NCBI GenBank assembly: GCA_009731375.1 | Contig: BJOX01000273.1 | Coordinates: 685,562-729,166, forward strand | DNA length: 43,605 nucleotides | From: Paulinella micropora | Taxonomy: Eukaryota > Cercozoa > Imbricatea > Euglyphida | Reading direction: 5' to 3' | In this document: positions 28,501-36,404 of the stretch, piece after piece | How positions within the stretch are numbered: position 1 is the first letter of the stretch | Layout of the letters: every line of letters starts with the position of its first letter | Translations under genes and position numbers: made by a program | Notes under the pieces: generated by a model | The model's input: the letters and a program-made list of their open reading frames with translations, nothing else | The model's database searches: none | What the model was told of the DNA's origin: nothing

Positions 28501-29524
28501 ATTTCATGCTTGTTATGGTGTCGTAATGGTTCATTGTTTTTAGTATGTATATGTTCCTTTTGTCCTTCATCTCAGTCTTATAAACTATTTTGTCTGGATA
28601 TTCAACAATAACAATGTTGTAGTCAATGTGCTTAGCAAACTCACTAATTTCAGAAAGCCCGCACAAATCTTTCATGACACCAGCCTCCTCGTGCAGTTTG
28701 TTTGCTAGTTCATCTTGAATTCTGCGTCCGTCCTTGATTTGTGAATACTTTGGATGCTTTTCTATCTTTGCTTTTGCTACAACTATTGCCCTTGCCAAAC
28801 ATATGTTGTCTTCATTTCTTATTGTTATTATACCTTTCTTTTTATACATGTCTGTTTCAGTTATTGCTTTCAATCTTGCTCCTCCTTCATGCATTCTCAC
28901 ACCCACAAAATTGAAATCAATCAATTCCATAGTTGCACCTTCTTCGTCCATATAGTTTTCGTCGTTTGATTGCAGTATAGATTCTAATCTAGTCAGTATA
29001 TCTTCTAAATTGAAATCTTTTACTTTTATTAATTTTTGGTTTTGTACATTCCAAGTTGAAGGAATAGCACTAATACGTATTTGTATTAAGTCATTGTCTT
29101 TGTAAAGTGTTTTAAAGTCTTCAATTATGGATCCTATCATACCTATAATACCCTCTAATGGAAATTTTTTCACTTTTTGAGACATTGATTTACTTAATTT
29201 AATAGTATATACCGATTGCACCACAGGTAGTTTGTGTTCAGTGTCTATCCTTATTAGTTTATAGCCATTGAACTCTATTACTTGTGGTTCGACATATTTT
29301 CATTCCCTTTGTTTTCGCTCAGGTTCAGAATAAAACTTNNNNNNNNNNAAATAAAACTTTTCAGGGTCAGATAGTGCTCCCCTTGTCGTTGTTATGTCAT
29401 AAAACCTAGTTCCGTTTGGCTTTTTAACATATAACTTGTTTTGCATTATCTGATATGTTATTTTTGCTTCCGCCAACTTGTCCAAGTTCCATGTGTGTCA
29501 GCCATAGTCGATGGTGTTCGCCAT
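25536..29524 (-). pseudogene. polB: Protein-primed family B DNA polymerase (pPolB)
   Basis: ATG at 29524 (MANTIDYG), TAA at 25536, about 1320 codons. The N-terminal region has 'ITIRNEDNICLARAIVVAKA', typical of Polinton polymerases, and Cys/His clusters ('FCEKCMKGYEHNHACEFKC'). Exonuclease: 'YVFFDFEANQETGTH', 'AHNARGYDCQFVLKW', 'YCHSDVDILRRG'. Polymerase: 'YIDVCSLYPTVMYY' (motif A), 'AKLCLNSLWGKFGQ' (motif B) and 'VLYHDTDSVIYSV' (motif C). TGA in frame at 29498, 29300 and 27283; no TAA or TAG. Single-base shifts near 28385, 28300, 26850 and 26570. The 10-N gap at 29339-29348 is flanked by an 11-bp near-duplicate. It replicates the element. Confidence 0.9.
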
Positions 29525-29566
29525 ATATTTATTGGAATATGTTTTTTTCAATAAATATTTTTATTT

Positions 29567-29610
<44 letters not shown>

Positions 29611-29648
29611 TCTTATCTTTAATATGAAATTCAATTTTTTTTCAGGTC
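29525..29648. other. AT-rich spacer with (AT)n
   Basis: Upstream of the polymerase ATG. (AT)n at about 29574-29603. Likely holds the polymerase promoter, but no motif can be named. Confidence 0.4.
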
Positions 29649-29864
29649 TCAATTTCCCCCGACGATATTCTGGAGTCTAATAAGGTCAGCCTTGGTTTTT
29701 TCTCTTTTCTCTTTAGATTTTCTCAATATGTCTTCCTTGTTTTTTTGATAATATTCTTTTGCTTTCATAAGTGATTTCTCTTTATTTCTTCTTTGATAAT
29801 CTCTCATACGTTCAGCGTGTTTTGCCCTTGCATCATCCGCAGTATATGTTGGATGTCTTCCCAT
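29649..29864 (-). CDS. Small basic helical protein
   Basis: 71 residues (MGRHPTYTADDARAKHAERM...), highly charged, with 'YQKNKEDILRKSKEKREK' resembling lysine-rich helices found next to nuclease-like domains in viral proteins. Intact; stop TGA at 29649. First gene inside the right TIR. Function unknown. Confidence 0.5.
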   Translation of the reverse strand: MGRHPTYTADDARAKHAERMRDYQRRNKEKSLMKAKEYYQKNKEDILRKSKEKREKTKADLIRLQNIVGGN

Positions 29865-29904
29865 TTATATTATATATAATATATTTTTATTATACTTAAA
29901 TGGA

Positions 29905-30219
29905 AATTAATCAAACTCGCAACAGGAGAGGACTTTCATTTTTTCAAAAAAAGATAACTAAGTCTAGCACAGCAGTAAAAACTAAGAGACTGGTTTTGAT
30001 GTCTCTTCGTGTTGATTTGGCAAAAGATAGATGAGTTATTTTTTTTTTAGAGTTTGAGAGAAATTCAAATATGGACTCTTTATTGATTAAGAATGCTTGT
30101 ATTGAATTTGGATAAAATTATGTATATTTTTATTGAAATTTATAGTAAGATGAATTTATATGAAAATAGCATTATTTTATATAAAAAGATAAGTGTGATA
30201 TAGTGGTACCTATAGTAGT
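29905..30219 (-). repeat. Right terminal inverted repeat
   Basis: 315 bp, inverted match of 7297-7611; terminus 'ggtacctatagtagt', followed by the second gtgaca (30220-30225). Confidence 0.92.
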
Positions 30220-30225
30220 GTGACA
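30220..30225. repeat. Candidate target-site duplication, right
   Basis: 'gtgaca', matching 6873-6878. Confidence 0.6.
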
Positions 30226-30545
30226 CACACACACACACACAGACAGTGCGTAAGTGGAATCAAAAAGTATTTTTTGTTTGGGAAAGAAAATAGAAAAGTG
30301 TGTGGTGGAAAGAAAATAGCACAAGGTGTGAACTACAATGTAAAAAAAACTTTGAGGCAGAAAAATAACACCCCAAAAGTTAGAGATAATATTTTTTGGA
30401 GGCAAAAAATAAAAGAAATAAAAAGTTCCTGCAGTAATTTTTTTCCAAGTCCAAACCCAAGCCCAAACCCACCTATGAATTTCACGGCAGTGGCTTTCTA
30501 TCCTGGATTTTAGGCCACTTCTGAGCCGGGTCCAAAACGGAGTTT
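30226..30545 (-). repeat. Dispersed host repeat, copy 3
   Basis: Full-length inverted counterpart of 1611-1903, with small indels. The first 135 bp match 6706-6840 in direct orientation, so both sides of the element carry the same host sequence. Confidence 0.8.
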
Positions 30546-30657
30546 TTTGGATAGTAATACATAAAAAAAACGACCACCGCCACCAAGCCCTATTTTTCCG
30601 TTCGAGTGTACCCACAAAAGAAGTAAACTTCGTTTGAGGGAAGGTTTTCGTTTGTTT

Positions 30658-31444
30658 AGGAATGCCATGCAAGTGATCGTGGGCGCGAAGTCCGGCATAA
30701 TTTCTGTCAAATTTGCGCGGAGAATGTTTTCAGAGGCTCTTCAACCCCCTGTCCAGTGTGTCGAGAAACCGTGACAAAAAATAGTCTGCATCCCGACGTG
30801 CGTCTTCGGCGTAAGGTGGCTGAACTTCGGGTCCGATGCCATATCAATCCAGAAAAATGCAGCGCTACCGGCGAGTTTGGACAGGGCGATTGGTGGGAAA
30901 AGCACGAGCGCTTTTGCATAGCCAATACCGAACTCTGCGTCATGTGTTCCGAGCGCGTGCTCAACACTGCCATGGCTGCACATCTTGCCGACTTCAACGA
31001 GTTGGAGGTCAATTGCCGGTATGCTTGCAGACACACGTGCAAGCGCAAGGACATGTTAGCGCACGAGGAAAAGTGCAAGCTAACGCGGGACCCCGACACA
31101 ATGGTCGCTTGCAAGTTTGCTGCTTGGGCTGCGACTTCAAGTCGAAACGATCTGCAGTGAAAGATGCCCAGAATCACATGAAAGCACAGGCCACCAAGCA
31201 TCTGGAAATGTTGCTGGGGGAAGTACAATCGGAGGAGGAAGTCCATTTGATGCAATATGTACTGCTAACGAAACAAACGCACACTAGCGAAAAGTTTAGA
31301 ATGACGGATGGAACACAGGTGTGGTTCGAAATTTTCTTCAATCCCAGCAACGACGATTTTTTCAGTTTTTTCTTGCATGTTGACAAGCGAAAGTACTTGC
31401 GATGTACAAACAAGGCCTGGGTGGTTCGACTCGATGCCTCCTAG
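30658..31444 (+). pseudogene. RING/TRAF-type zinc-finger protein, probably host
   Basis: A frame after a possible splice acceptor ('tttgtttag', about 30648-30656) begins 'ECHASDRGREVRHNFCQICA' and continues with 'STPCPVCRETVTKN'. The Cys/His spacing fits the end of a RING finger. TRAF-type zinc-finger repeats follow ('MCSERVLNTAMAAHLADFNE', 'CRYACRHTCKRKDMLAHEEK'). At about 31118 one base shifts the frame into 'CCLGCDFKSKRSAVKDAQNH', which completes the last finger. The C-terminal part ('GTQVWFEIFFNPSNDDFFSF') could be a degenerate TRAF-C/MATH strand pattern; stop TAG 31442. The 5' exon is not visible. Either a pseudogene, an intron-containing gene, or a base error. Confidence 0.55.
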
Positions 31445-31561
31445 CTCAAAAGAGAAGGTTCGCTCTTATCGACTAAGGCTGAAACTAATCGGGGTTGGTC
31501 GCGGTGGTTGAAAGCGGAGCCCGGCACGCTTCTCAAGGTGCTCATACGGATTGCTTTGCAA

Positions 31562-31564
31562 GGC

Positions 31565-31605
<41 letters not shown>

Positions 31606-31694
31606 GCTTACTTACTTGCTTGCTTACTTGCTTACTTACTTGCTTACTTGCTTACCTACTTACTTACTTACTTACTTACTTTCTTACTTACTTC
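31562..31694. repeat. (ACTT)n tetranucleotide repeat
   Basis: About 130 bp of TTAC/TTGC units. Leu/Thr-rich frames across it are artefacts. Confidence 0.9.
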
Positions 31695-32019
31695 ACTTTC
31701 AAACAAACTGGCCTGCTCCGAGCATGCGAGCCCGCCTTGCCTTCAGGTTGCTGGCGGCCAGCAGCTCGGCACGGGCCGCTGAACCATATGTATCTAGTGG
31801 TTCTAGATCATGGTGTCGTGAGTGACTGCTCAAATTGTCGCTGGACGGGCTTGAGGCTGTTTGTTGCTGGGGCTCTTGGGACATGCGTTGCTGCCTGCGC
31901 AAGCTTCAGCAGAGACGTTGCGTGAGAAAGCCGCTGCACGAGAGTTTGCGGGTGGAGGGACGAGATCGTGATGTCAGTCACTTCCATCATCATCTGAACA
32001 CTACTCATACGGCCCACGG

Positions 32020-32050
<31 letters not shown>

Positions 32051-32766
32051 GACATATTTATTAATATATTAAAAATCTACGTTAGGCCTGATAGAACAAA
32101 TGCCATTTTGTCCCTTGCGGCCCGACCAGGTAAGAATTGCCTTTTTGTACCCTGCGGACCGGCCTGGTAACTATTGCCATTTTGTACCTGCAAAATGGCA
32201 ATGGTTGCACGGCCGGCCCGGACTACGCAAAATGGCATTTCCGCGCAAAATCGGCAATTATTGCACGGCCGGCCCGATGCAGGAAAAGTGGCATCTGCTA
32301 TCCACAAGCACAACTTTATCCACAACCACAACTTTTGGGTTCCTTGCCGTTTTTGTGGTCTCCGGTGCCACCAGTTGATATGGCTGAAGTGAGGAATGAT
32401 TCGGACGATAAATGCAATGCCGAAATGTCCCTAGGTGCTGCCGGTTTCGACCATATCACGCTGGGTGGCGCCAGGTGGCAGGAAACACCTGATTTTTCCG
32501 GTGGCAGGATTCTAGAATTTCTAAAAAGCCAAACTTTGCGGCTTTCCCCTGCAAATTTGGCTGGTCATTTCAAGTCGGGGAAAGTGGCATTCGACCGTTC
32601 AGGACACGCGCTATCCGAATATATAATAATCACTTTTCTGGTGGGCGGTGGCACCTGACCCCCCACCCACAAGCGCGGGTCCCCTTATTTTTTGGATTAA
32701 TACCAGCCACAAACTTTTTTTTACAAAAAACCGACGATTTGCCAAACGCTAAACCCTTGCAATTTT
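31695..32766. other. Host-like stretch without a supported gene
   Basis: No coding frame can be supported. It contains (AT)n at about 32024-32050 and a short inverted/tandem repeat cluster at 32100-32290. GC content rises toward the right. Confidence 0.4.
32100..32290. repeat. Cluster of 'tgccattttg ... gcggcccg' repeats
   Basis: About four imperfect units of some 50 bp combine 'attgccattttgtaccctg' with a 'gcggaccggcctgg' type sequence. The later two units are inverted ('caaaatggcaatggttgcac', 'ggccggcccg'). Possibly part of a dispersed element. Confidence 0.5.
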
Positions 32767-32781
32767 TTGTCTTGGTGTAGC

Positions 32782-34149
32782 ATGAACCAGCTCTTCTTCT
32801 CCTCTGCGCGTCCCCTTGGTTTCCCTGTCAGGCTGCTTGCTCTTGCATCTGTTGCGGCTACAGCACAGAGACAGAGAGCCAGGAAGCGGCCACGAAAAGC
32901 GGCAGAGAGTTCACCTCCTGCTGCCAGTAGTGGTACCGCTGCCAAGGCTGCTGTGCCTGCTGCTGCTGCTCCTCGGAAGCGGCCACGAAAAGCGGCGAAG
33001 AGTCCACCTCACGCTGCCAGTAGTGGTACCGATGCCAAGGACGCAGTGCCTGCTGCCAGTAGTCCTGCTACCAAGCCAAGGAAGCGGCCACGAAAAGCGG
33101 CTGAGAGTTCACCTCCTGCTGCCAGTAGTGCCGTCTCCAAGGCCGGGAAGCAGCGACGAAAAGCGGCAGAGGGGAAGGGATTGTCTTCCTTGGGGCAGAA
33201 GGACAAGTACCTACTGTTGAAGGAAGTGGCCGGCATGCCCCCTACTGCCGCGTGTGACTACGTGGGGCTGCGTGGCGACAGGATGGGCGAAGAGGTGTGG
33301 CAGCTTCTCCAGCTGCCACCGGAGAAGCTACGGGAGATGAGGGACGAGCTACGACCAACCAGCGACTGCCGCCCGGACCCTCTGCCTGGCAAGGTCGAGT
33401 ACCTGTGGCTCTGCTACGACCCAAACCAGCAGAGCCACCCCCCTACTCCCGGAAGAGAGCCACTGGAGATAGACGAGGAGAACGACGACCTCATCATCGG
33501 CTTCGCTACCAGGCCCGTCCCGAGGCAGGAGCAACGTAAGCTGCGTGATTTCAGGGACGAGTTCGCGGCGCGGCCCGACAGCCGCGATCATAAGGAACGG
33601 CTTATGACTGTCCAACGTTGCCTGGAGAACGCCAACGCGCGCAAGACTGCTGGCAAAGAGCCGGAAATCTTCTGGCCTCTCGGGGGCGGCAACAGCTTTC
33701 CATTGGGCGACGGCGACCGTCTGTGGGCGCGCTCTACTGGCCACTGGCACTGCGTTGTCGACGCCTACATGAACGCCATTCATGCGCTGGGCGGCATGCC
33801 GAAGGCGCGTTTCCGCAACAAGCTACGCAAGAAGTTCGGCGGCAACTGCCCGCTCACTGCCCTGCTAGGTATCAAGCCCTTCAGTCGCCAAGGCGTCGTC
33901 TACGCGCTGCGTCCCCTCAATCACGTCTCGTGGTACAGCCTCACGTCCGGGACCAAGCTCAAGGGTGTCTTCTTGGTCGGCGGCGCCCACCACTGCATCT
34001 GCGTCGACCGCTCCCGCCGCAAGATCCTCAACGCCGCGTCGCACTTCGAGATGGCGCTCACGCAGAAGAACCTCGCCGCCTGCTGTGTCTGGGACGGACC
34101 CATCGAGGTCATGCGTGTCACCGCCGTCCAGCCCATCGAAGTCTTGTGA
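32782..34149 (+). CDS. Repeat-bearing protein with possible papain-like cysteine peptidase domain
   Basis: 455 residues from ATG 32782, stop TGA. Residues 1-30 are hydrophobic (MNQLFFSSARPLGFPVRLLA) and might be a leader. Residues 30-130 hold three copies of a basic unit, 'RKRPRKAAESSPPAASSGT'. The C-terminal 150 residues include 'GHWHCVVDAYMNAIHALGG', a Cys followed by a helix-like segment, and later 'GVFLVGGAHHCICVDRS' with a His, then 'RRKILNAAS'. This Cys...His...Asn/Asp order resembles papain-fold peptidases, but the match is not to one named family. GC-rich and intronless, like the genes to its right. Confidence 0.55.
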   Translation: MNQLFFSSARPLGFPVRLLALASVAATAQRQRARKRPRKAAESSPPAASSGTAAKAAVPAAAAPRKRPRKAAKSPPHAASSGTDAKDAVPAASSPATKPRKRPRKAAESSPPAASSAVSKAGKQRRKAAEGKGLSSLGQKDKYLLLKEVAGMPPTAACDYVGLRGDRMGEEVWQLLQLPPEKLREMRDELRPTSDCRPDPLPGKVEYLWLCYDPNQQSHPPTPGREPLEIDEENDDLIIGFATRPVPRQEQRKLRDFRDEFAARPDSRDHKERLMTVQRCLENANARKTAGKEPEIFWPLGGGNSFPLGDGDRLWARSTGHWHCVVDAYMNAIHALGGMPKARFRNKLRKKFGGNCPLTALLGIKPFSRQGVVYALRPLNHVSWYSLTSGTKLKGVFLVGGAHHCICVDRSRRKILNAASHFEMALTQKNLAACCVWDGPIEVMRVTAVQPIEVL

Positions 34150-34249
34150 TTAGACGTGTTTGGTGGTCCAAATAGGTACCGGGACAGTATATCTTCTTCT
34201 CAACCACACAGTCGCTAATCATTAAAATGTTCCGGGGTCCTGTTGGGTC

Positions 34250-35050
34250 TGTCGGTCGACACAGTGCCAGTGTCGGTCGACACCTGCAGGGCCTGAGACA
34301 CTTATGACACTTATGACACTGTTTTGGCCAGGTGGTCGGGGGGGTCAGGAAAAAAAGTGTGTTTTTTGGGAGGGGGGGGGGGTACCTCATCAAAAAAGTT
34401 GTCATAAGTGTCATAAGTGTCATAAATAAAATTTTAGCTAAAAATTAAAGGAAAAACCCGGTCCGAAAGAGAAGAGGAACCACCACCCACCCTGTTTCCC
34501 AGCGGCCGGCGCCATGAGACGCTTATGACATAATTTTGGCAGGGTGTCCAGTCGGGGTCGGTCGACACAGTGCCAGTGTCGGTCGACACCGTGCCAGTGT
34601 CGGTCGACACCTGCAGGGCCTGAGACACTTATGACACTTATGACACTGTTTTGGCCAGGTGGTCGGGGGGTGCCCGGAAAAAATTTGGTGGGTTTTTTGG
34701 GGGGGGGGGGTACCTCGGCCAAAAAGTTGTCATAAGTGTCATAAGTGTCATAAATAAATTTTCGCAAAAATTTAAGGAAAAATACGAACAACATGCACCA
34801 CCCACCCTGTTTCCCGGCGGCCGGCGCCATGAGACATTTATGACACGATTTTGGCCGGGTAGCCCGGGGGGGGGTCGGAAAAAAATGACGGTTTTTCGGG
34901 GGGGGGGGCCCCTCGGCCAAAAAGGTGTCATAAGTGTCATAAGTGTCATAAATAAATTTTCGCAAAAATATAAGGAAAAATACGGACAACACGCACCACC
35001 GACCCTGTTTCCTGGGGGGGCCGGTGGCAGTGAATACCCACCACTCGACC
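34250..35050. repeat. Tandem hairpin array with long G-runs
   Basis: Three units share: 5' arm of ACTTATGAC repeats ending in TTTTGGCC, a spacer with a run of 8-12 G, 3' arm GGCCAAAAA + GTCATAAGT repeats, and then 'ataaataaa'. Arms: 34298-34330 with 34388-34422; 34625-34657 with 34717-34752; 34831-34856 with 34915-34950. A lone extra 5' arm is at 34512-34545. Copies of 'gtgccagtgtcggtcgacac' lie at about 34265 and 34570-34605. No coding sequence is supported here. Confidence 0.8.
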
Positions 35051-35311
35051 GACCTTTCGGGCCGGCCGGGTAGAAAAGGTTCGACGTGGCACGAGGCTCG
35101 GCGGTTTCGTCGTCGAGACCAGGTCACTTTCCTTGAGTTTGGCTCGGGGCAAAGTGGGTAGCAGCCGGAACTAGACCCTTGCCATTTTTGCACCCGCCAC
35201 ATGTAGAGGACAATTTCCCGAAAACTTACCGCGCCGCAAAGATGGGAAAATTCCTTGCCTTTGTACCCACGCTGGTTTTGCTGTTGCTGCCGTAGGTACC
35301 ACCGCGCGAAA

Positions 35312-36088
35312 ATGATGCTAGCTATGCGCAACAAACGACTGGCCGCTGGGACGGACGAACAGCCCGCGAAGCGACGCCGCCGCCTGGAGCTGCCCCCGCT
35401 GACGCGCCCGGCCCCGCGCGGGCCCGCGGAGACATTCGAGGAGTACCGTACTACGCTGCCGTCCGTGTCGGACAGGGCTCTTGTTCCCCAGCCAGATGAG
35501 CCCTCTGGTGACTCAGTGCCGATCTCGGGGTTTTATTGGGTGTCCGGGCTGAGGCACTGCACTGTAAGTTGGCAGTCTTGGGGTTCTTGGGGCAATGAAA
35601 CCTACTCGGTGTTGGATTTGCTCCTGCTGGAGAGGCCTACCATCAAGGCAACTCTACACCAGGTGGCTGCTCTGGTCGCAGCGGAGCACGTGGGGTTGTA
35701 CTTGCTGGAGAGGGAGCACGATATCCCGGCTGCGGTGGTGGGCCTGGTCGAGGCCTATGTTAACCCGTCGTACCTCGAACCAATACCGGCCGGCACGCTG
35801 AGAGACATAGATGAGCCGGACACACTCAAGGAGTTGAGCAAGAGGGCGGGGCTGCCTCGCTTCGCTGTACCCGGTCTTGGCTATTATAACCCGTGGGAAG
35901 GCATGTTTGCGATGAATACAGATCTGGACTATCATCCTGACCCTGATTGGGAACACGTTGATCAGTTGATGCAGCGCGTCGTAGAAGTCAGAAATAAGTA
36001 CTGGGAAAAAATCGAGCAACAGCTCAACAGGCGTCTCGTGCGGTTCTTCCGGCTGGTGGACAAGAAGAGACGCAGCGTTCTGGTTTAA
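35312..36088 (+). CDS. Hypothetical protein of the large-virus-like block
   Basis: 258 residues from the ATG at 35312 (MMLAMRNKRLAAGTDEQPAK), TAA stop. A basic stretch near the start ('KRRRRLELPP') may be a nuclear signal. The middle is a folded-looking region ('FYWVSGLRHCTVSWQSWGSW', 'LLLLERPTIKATLHQVAALV') and the C-terminus a charged helix ('YWEKIEQQLNRRLVRFFRLV'). No family recognised. The stop runs straight into 'taattaaattactttttttc', the AT-rich spacer type seen between all genes from here on. Confidence 0.6.
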   Translation: MMLAMRNKRLAAGTDEQPAKRRRRLELPPLTRPAPRGPAETFEEYRTTLPSVSDRALVPQPDEPSGDSVPISGFYWVSGLRHCTVSWQSWGSWGNETYSVLDLLLLERPTIKATLHQVAALVAAEHVGLYLLEREHDIPAAVVGLVEAYVNPSYLEPIPAGTLRDIDEPDTLKELSKRAGLPRFAVPGLGYYNPWEGMFAMNTDLDYHPDPDWEHVDQLMQRVVEVRNKYWEKIEQQLNRRLVRFFRLVDKKRRSVLV

Positions 36089-36136
36089 TTAAATTACTTT
36101 TTTTCTTCTGTTTTAATACTAGTACAGTGTTCCGGC

Positions 36137-36355
36137 ATGCTGGCAGTTTGTCCTACCTGTGGCGCCTGCTTTTTCGAAGGGCAGCTTTTTTGGTCCGGCA
36201 CCGGCAAGAGAGGCGACCCTCGAGACTTGGCCTCGCTCGTGTGCCGACCTTATGGCGACGGCGCCTGTATCAACCCGGCCAGAGACGTCCCTGGCGGAGA
36301 CAGCTGGGAAGAACGCATGCGCTTTGTCGACAATTTTCTAGACGAGATCCTGTAA
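36137..36355 (+). CDS. Small zinc-ribbon-like protein
   Basis: 72 residues (MLAVCPTCGACFFEGQLFWS...). 'CPTCGACF' near the N-terminus and a later 'VCRPYGDGACINP' give a possible two-pair Cys site. TAA stop followed by 'actaattaaaaaaac'. Compact spacing with its neighbours. Function unknown. Confidence 0.6.
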   Translation: MLAVCPTCGACFFEGQLFWSGTGKRGDPRDLASLVCRPYGDGACINPARDVPGGDSWEERMRFVDNFLDEIL

Positions 36356-36404
36356 ACTAATTAAAAAAACTTCTCCTCTTATTATATTATTTAATCAGCA
36401 ACAA

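Larger units (their letters stand above)
6879..30219. mobile_element. Polinton/Maverick-type integrated virus-like element
   Basis: 23.3 kb as assembled, or about 21.8 kb if the false duplication around the 711-N gap is removed. It has 315-bp TIRs and a candidate 6-bp target duplication. Its gene set defines Polintons and polinton-like viruses: RVE integrase, protein-primed PolB, packaging ATPase, adenain-like protease, double jelly-roll MCP and penton-like minor capsid. Extra genes include S74-type fibre, GIY-YIG nuclease and ExoX-C-like proteins. Base composition is AT-rich, unlike the GC-rich block on the right. Many frames are interrupted, so the copy may be inactive. Confidence 0.93.

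Noticed and set aside
9222-29500. In-frame TGA as selenocysteine or tryptophan
   Set aside because: The residues replaced at testable sites are Gly, not Cys/Sec or Trp. The TGA codons are spread through structural proteins, and no SECIS-like element was noticed.
31562-31694. Telomere-like repeat
   Set aside because: Unit is ACTT/GCTT, lies inside the scaffold and is not a known telomere unit.
33242-33783. Minus-strand ORFs opposite the peptidase-like gene
   Set aside because: Typical antisense frames of GC-rich coding sequence, without motifs.
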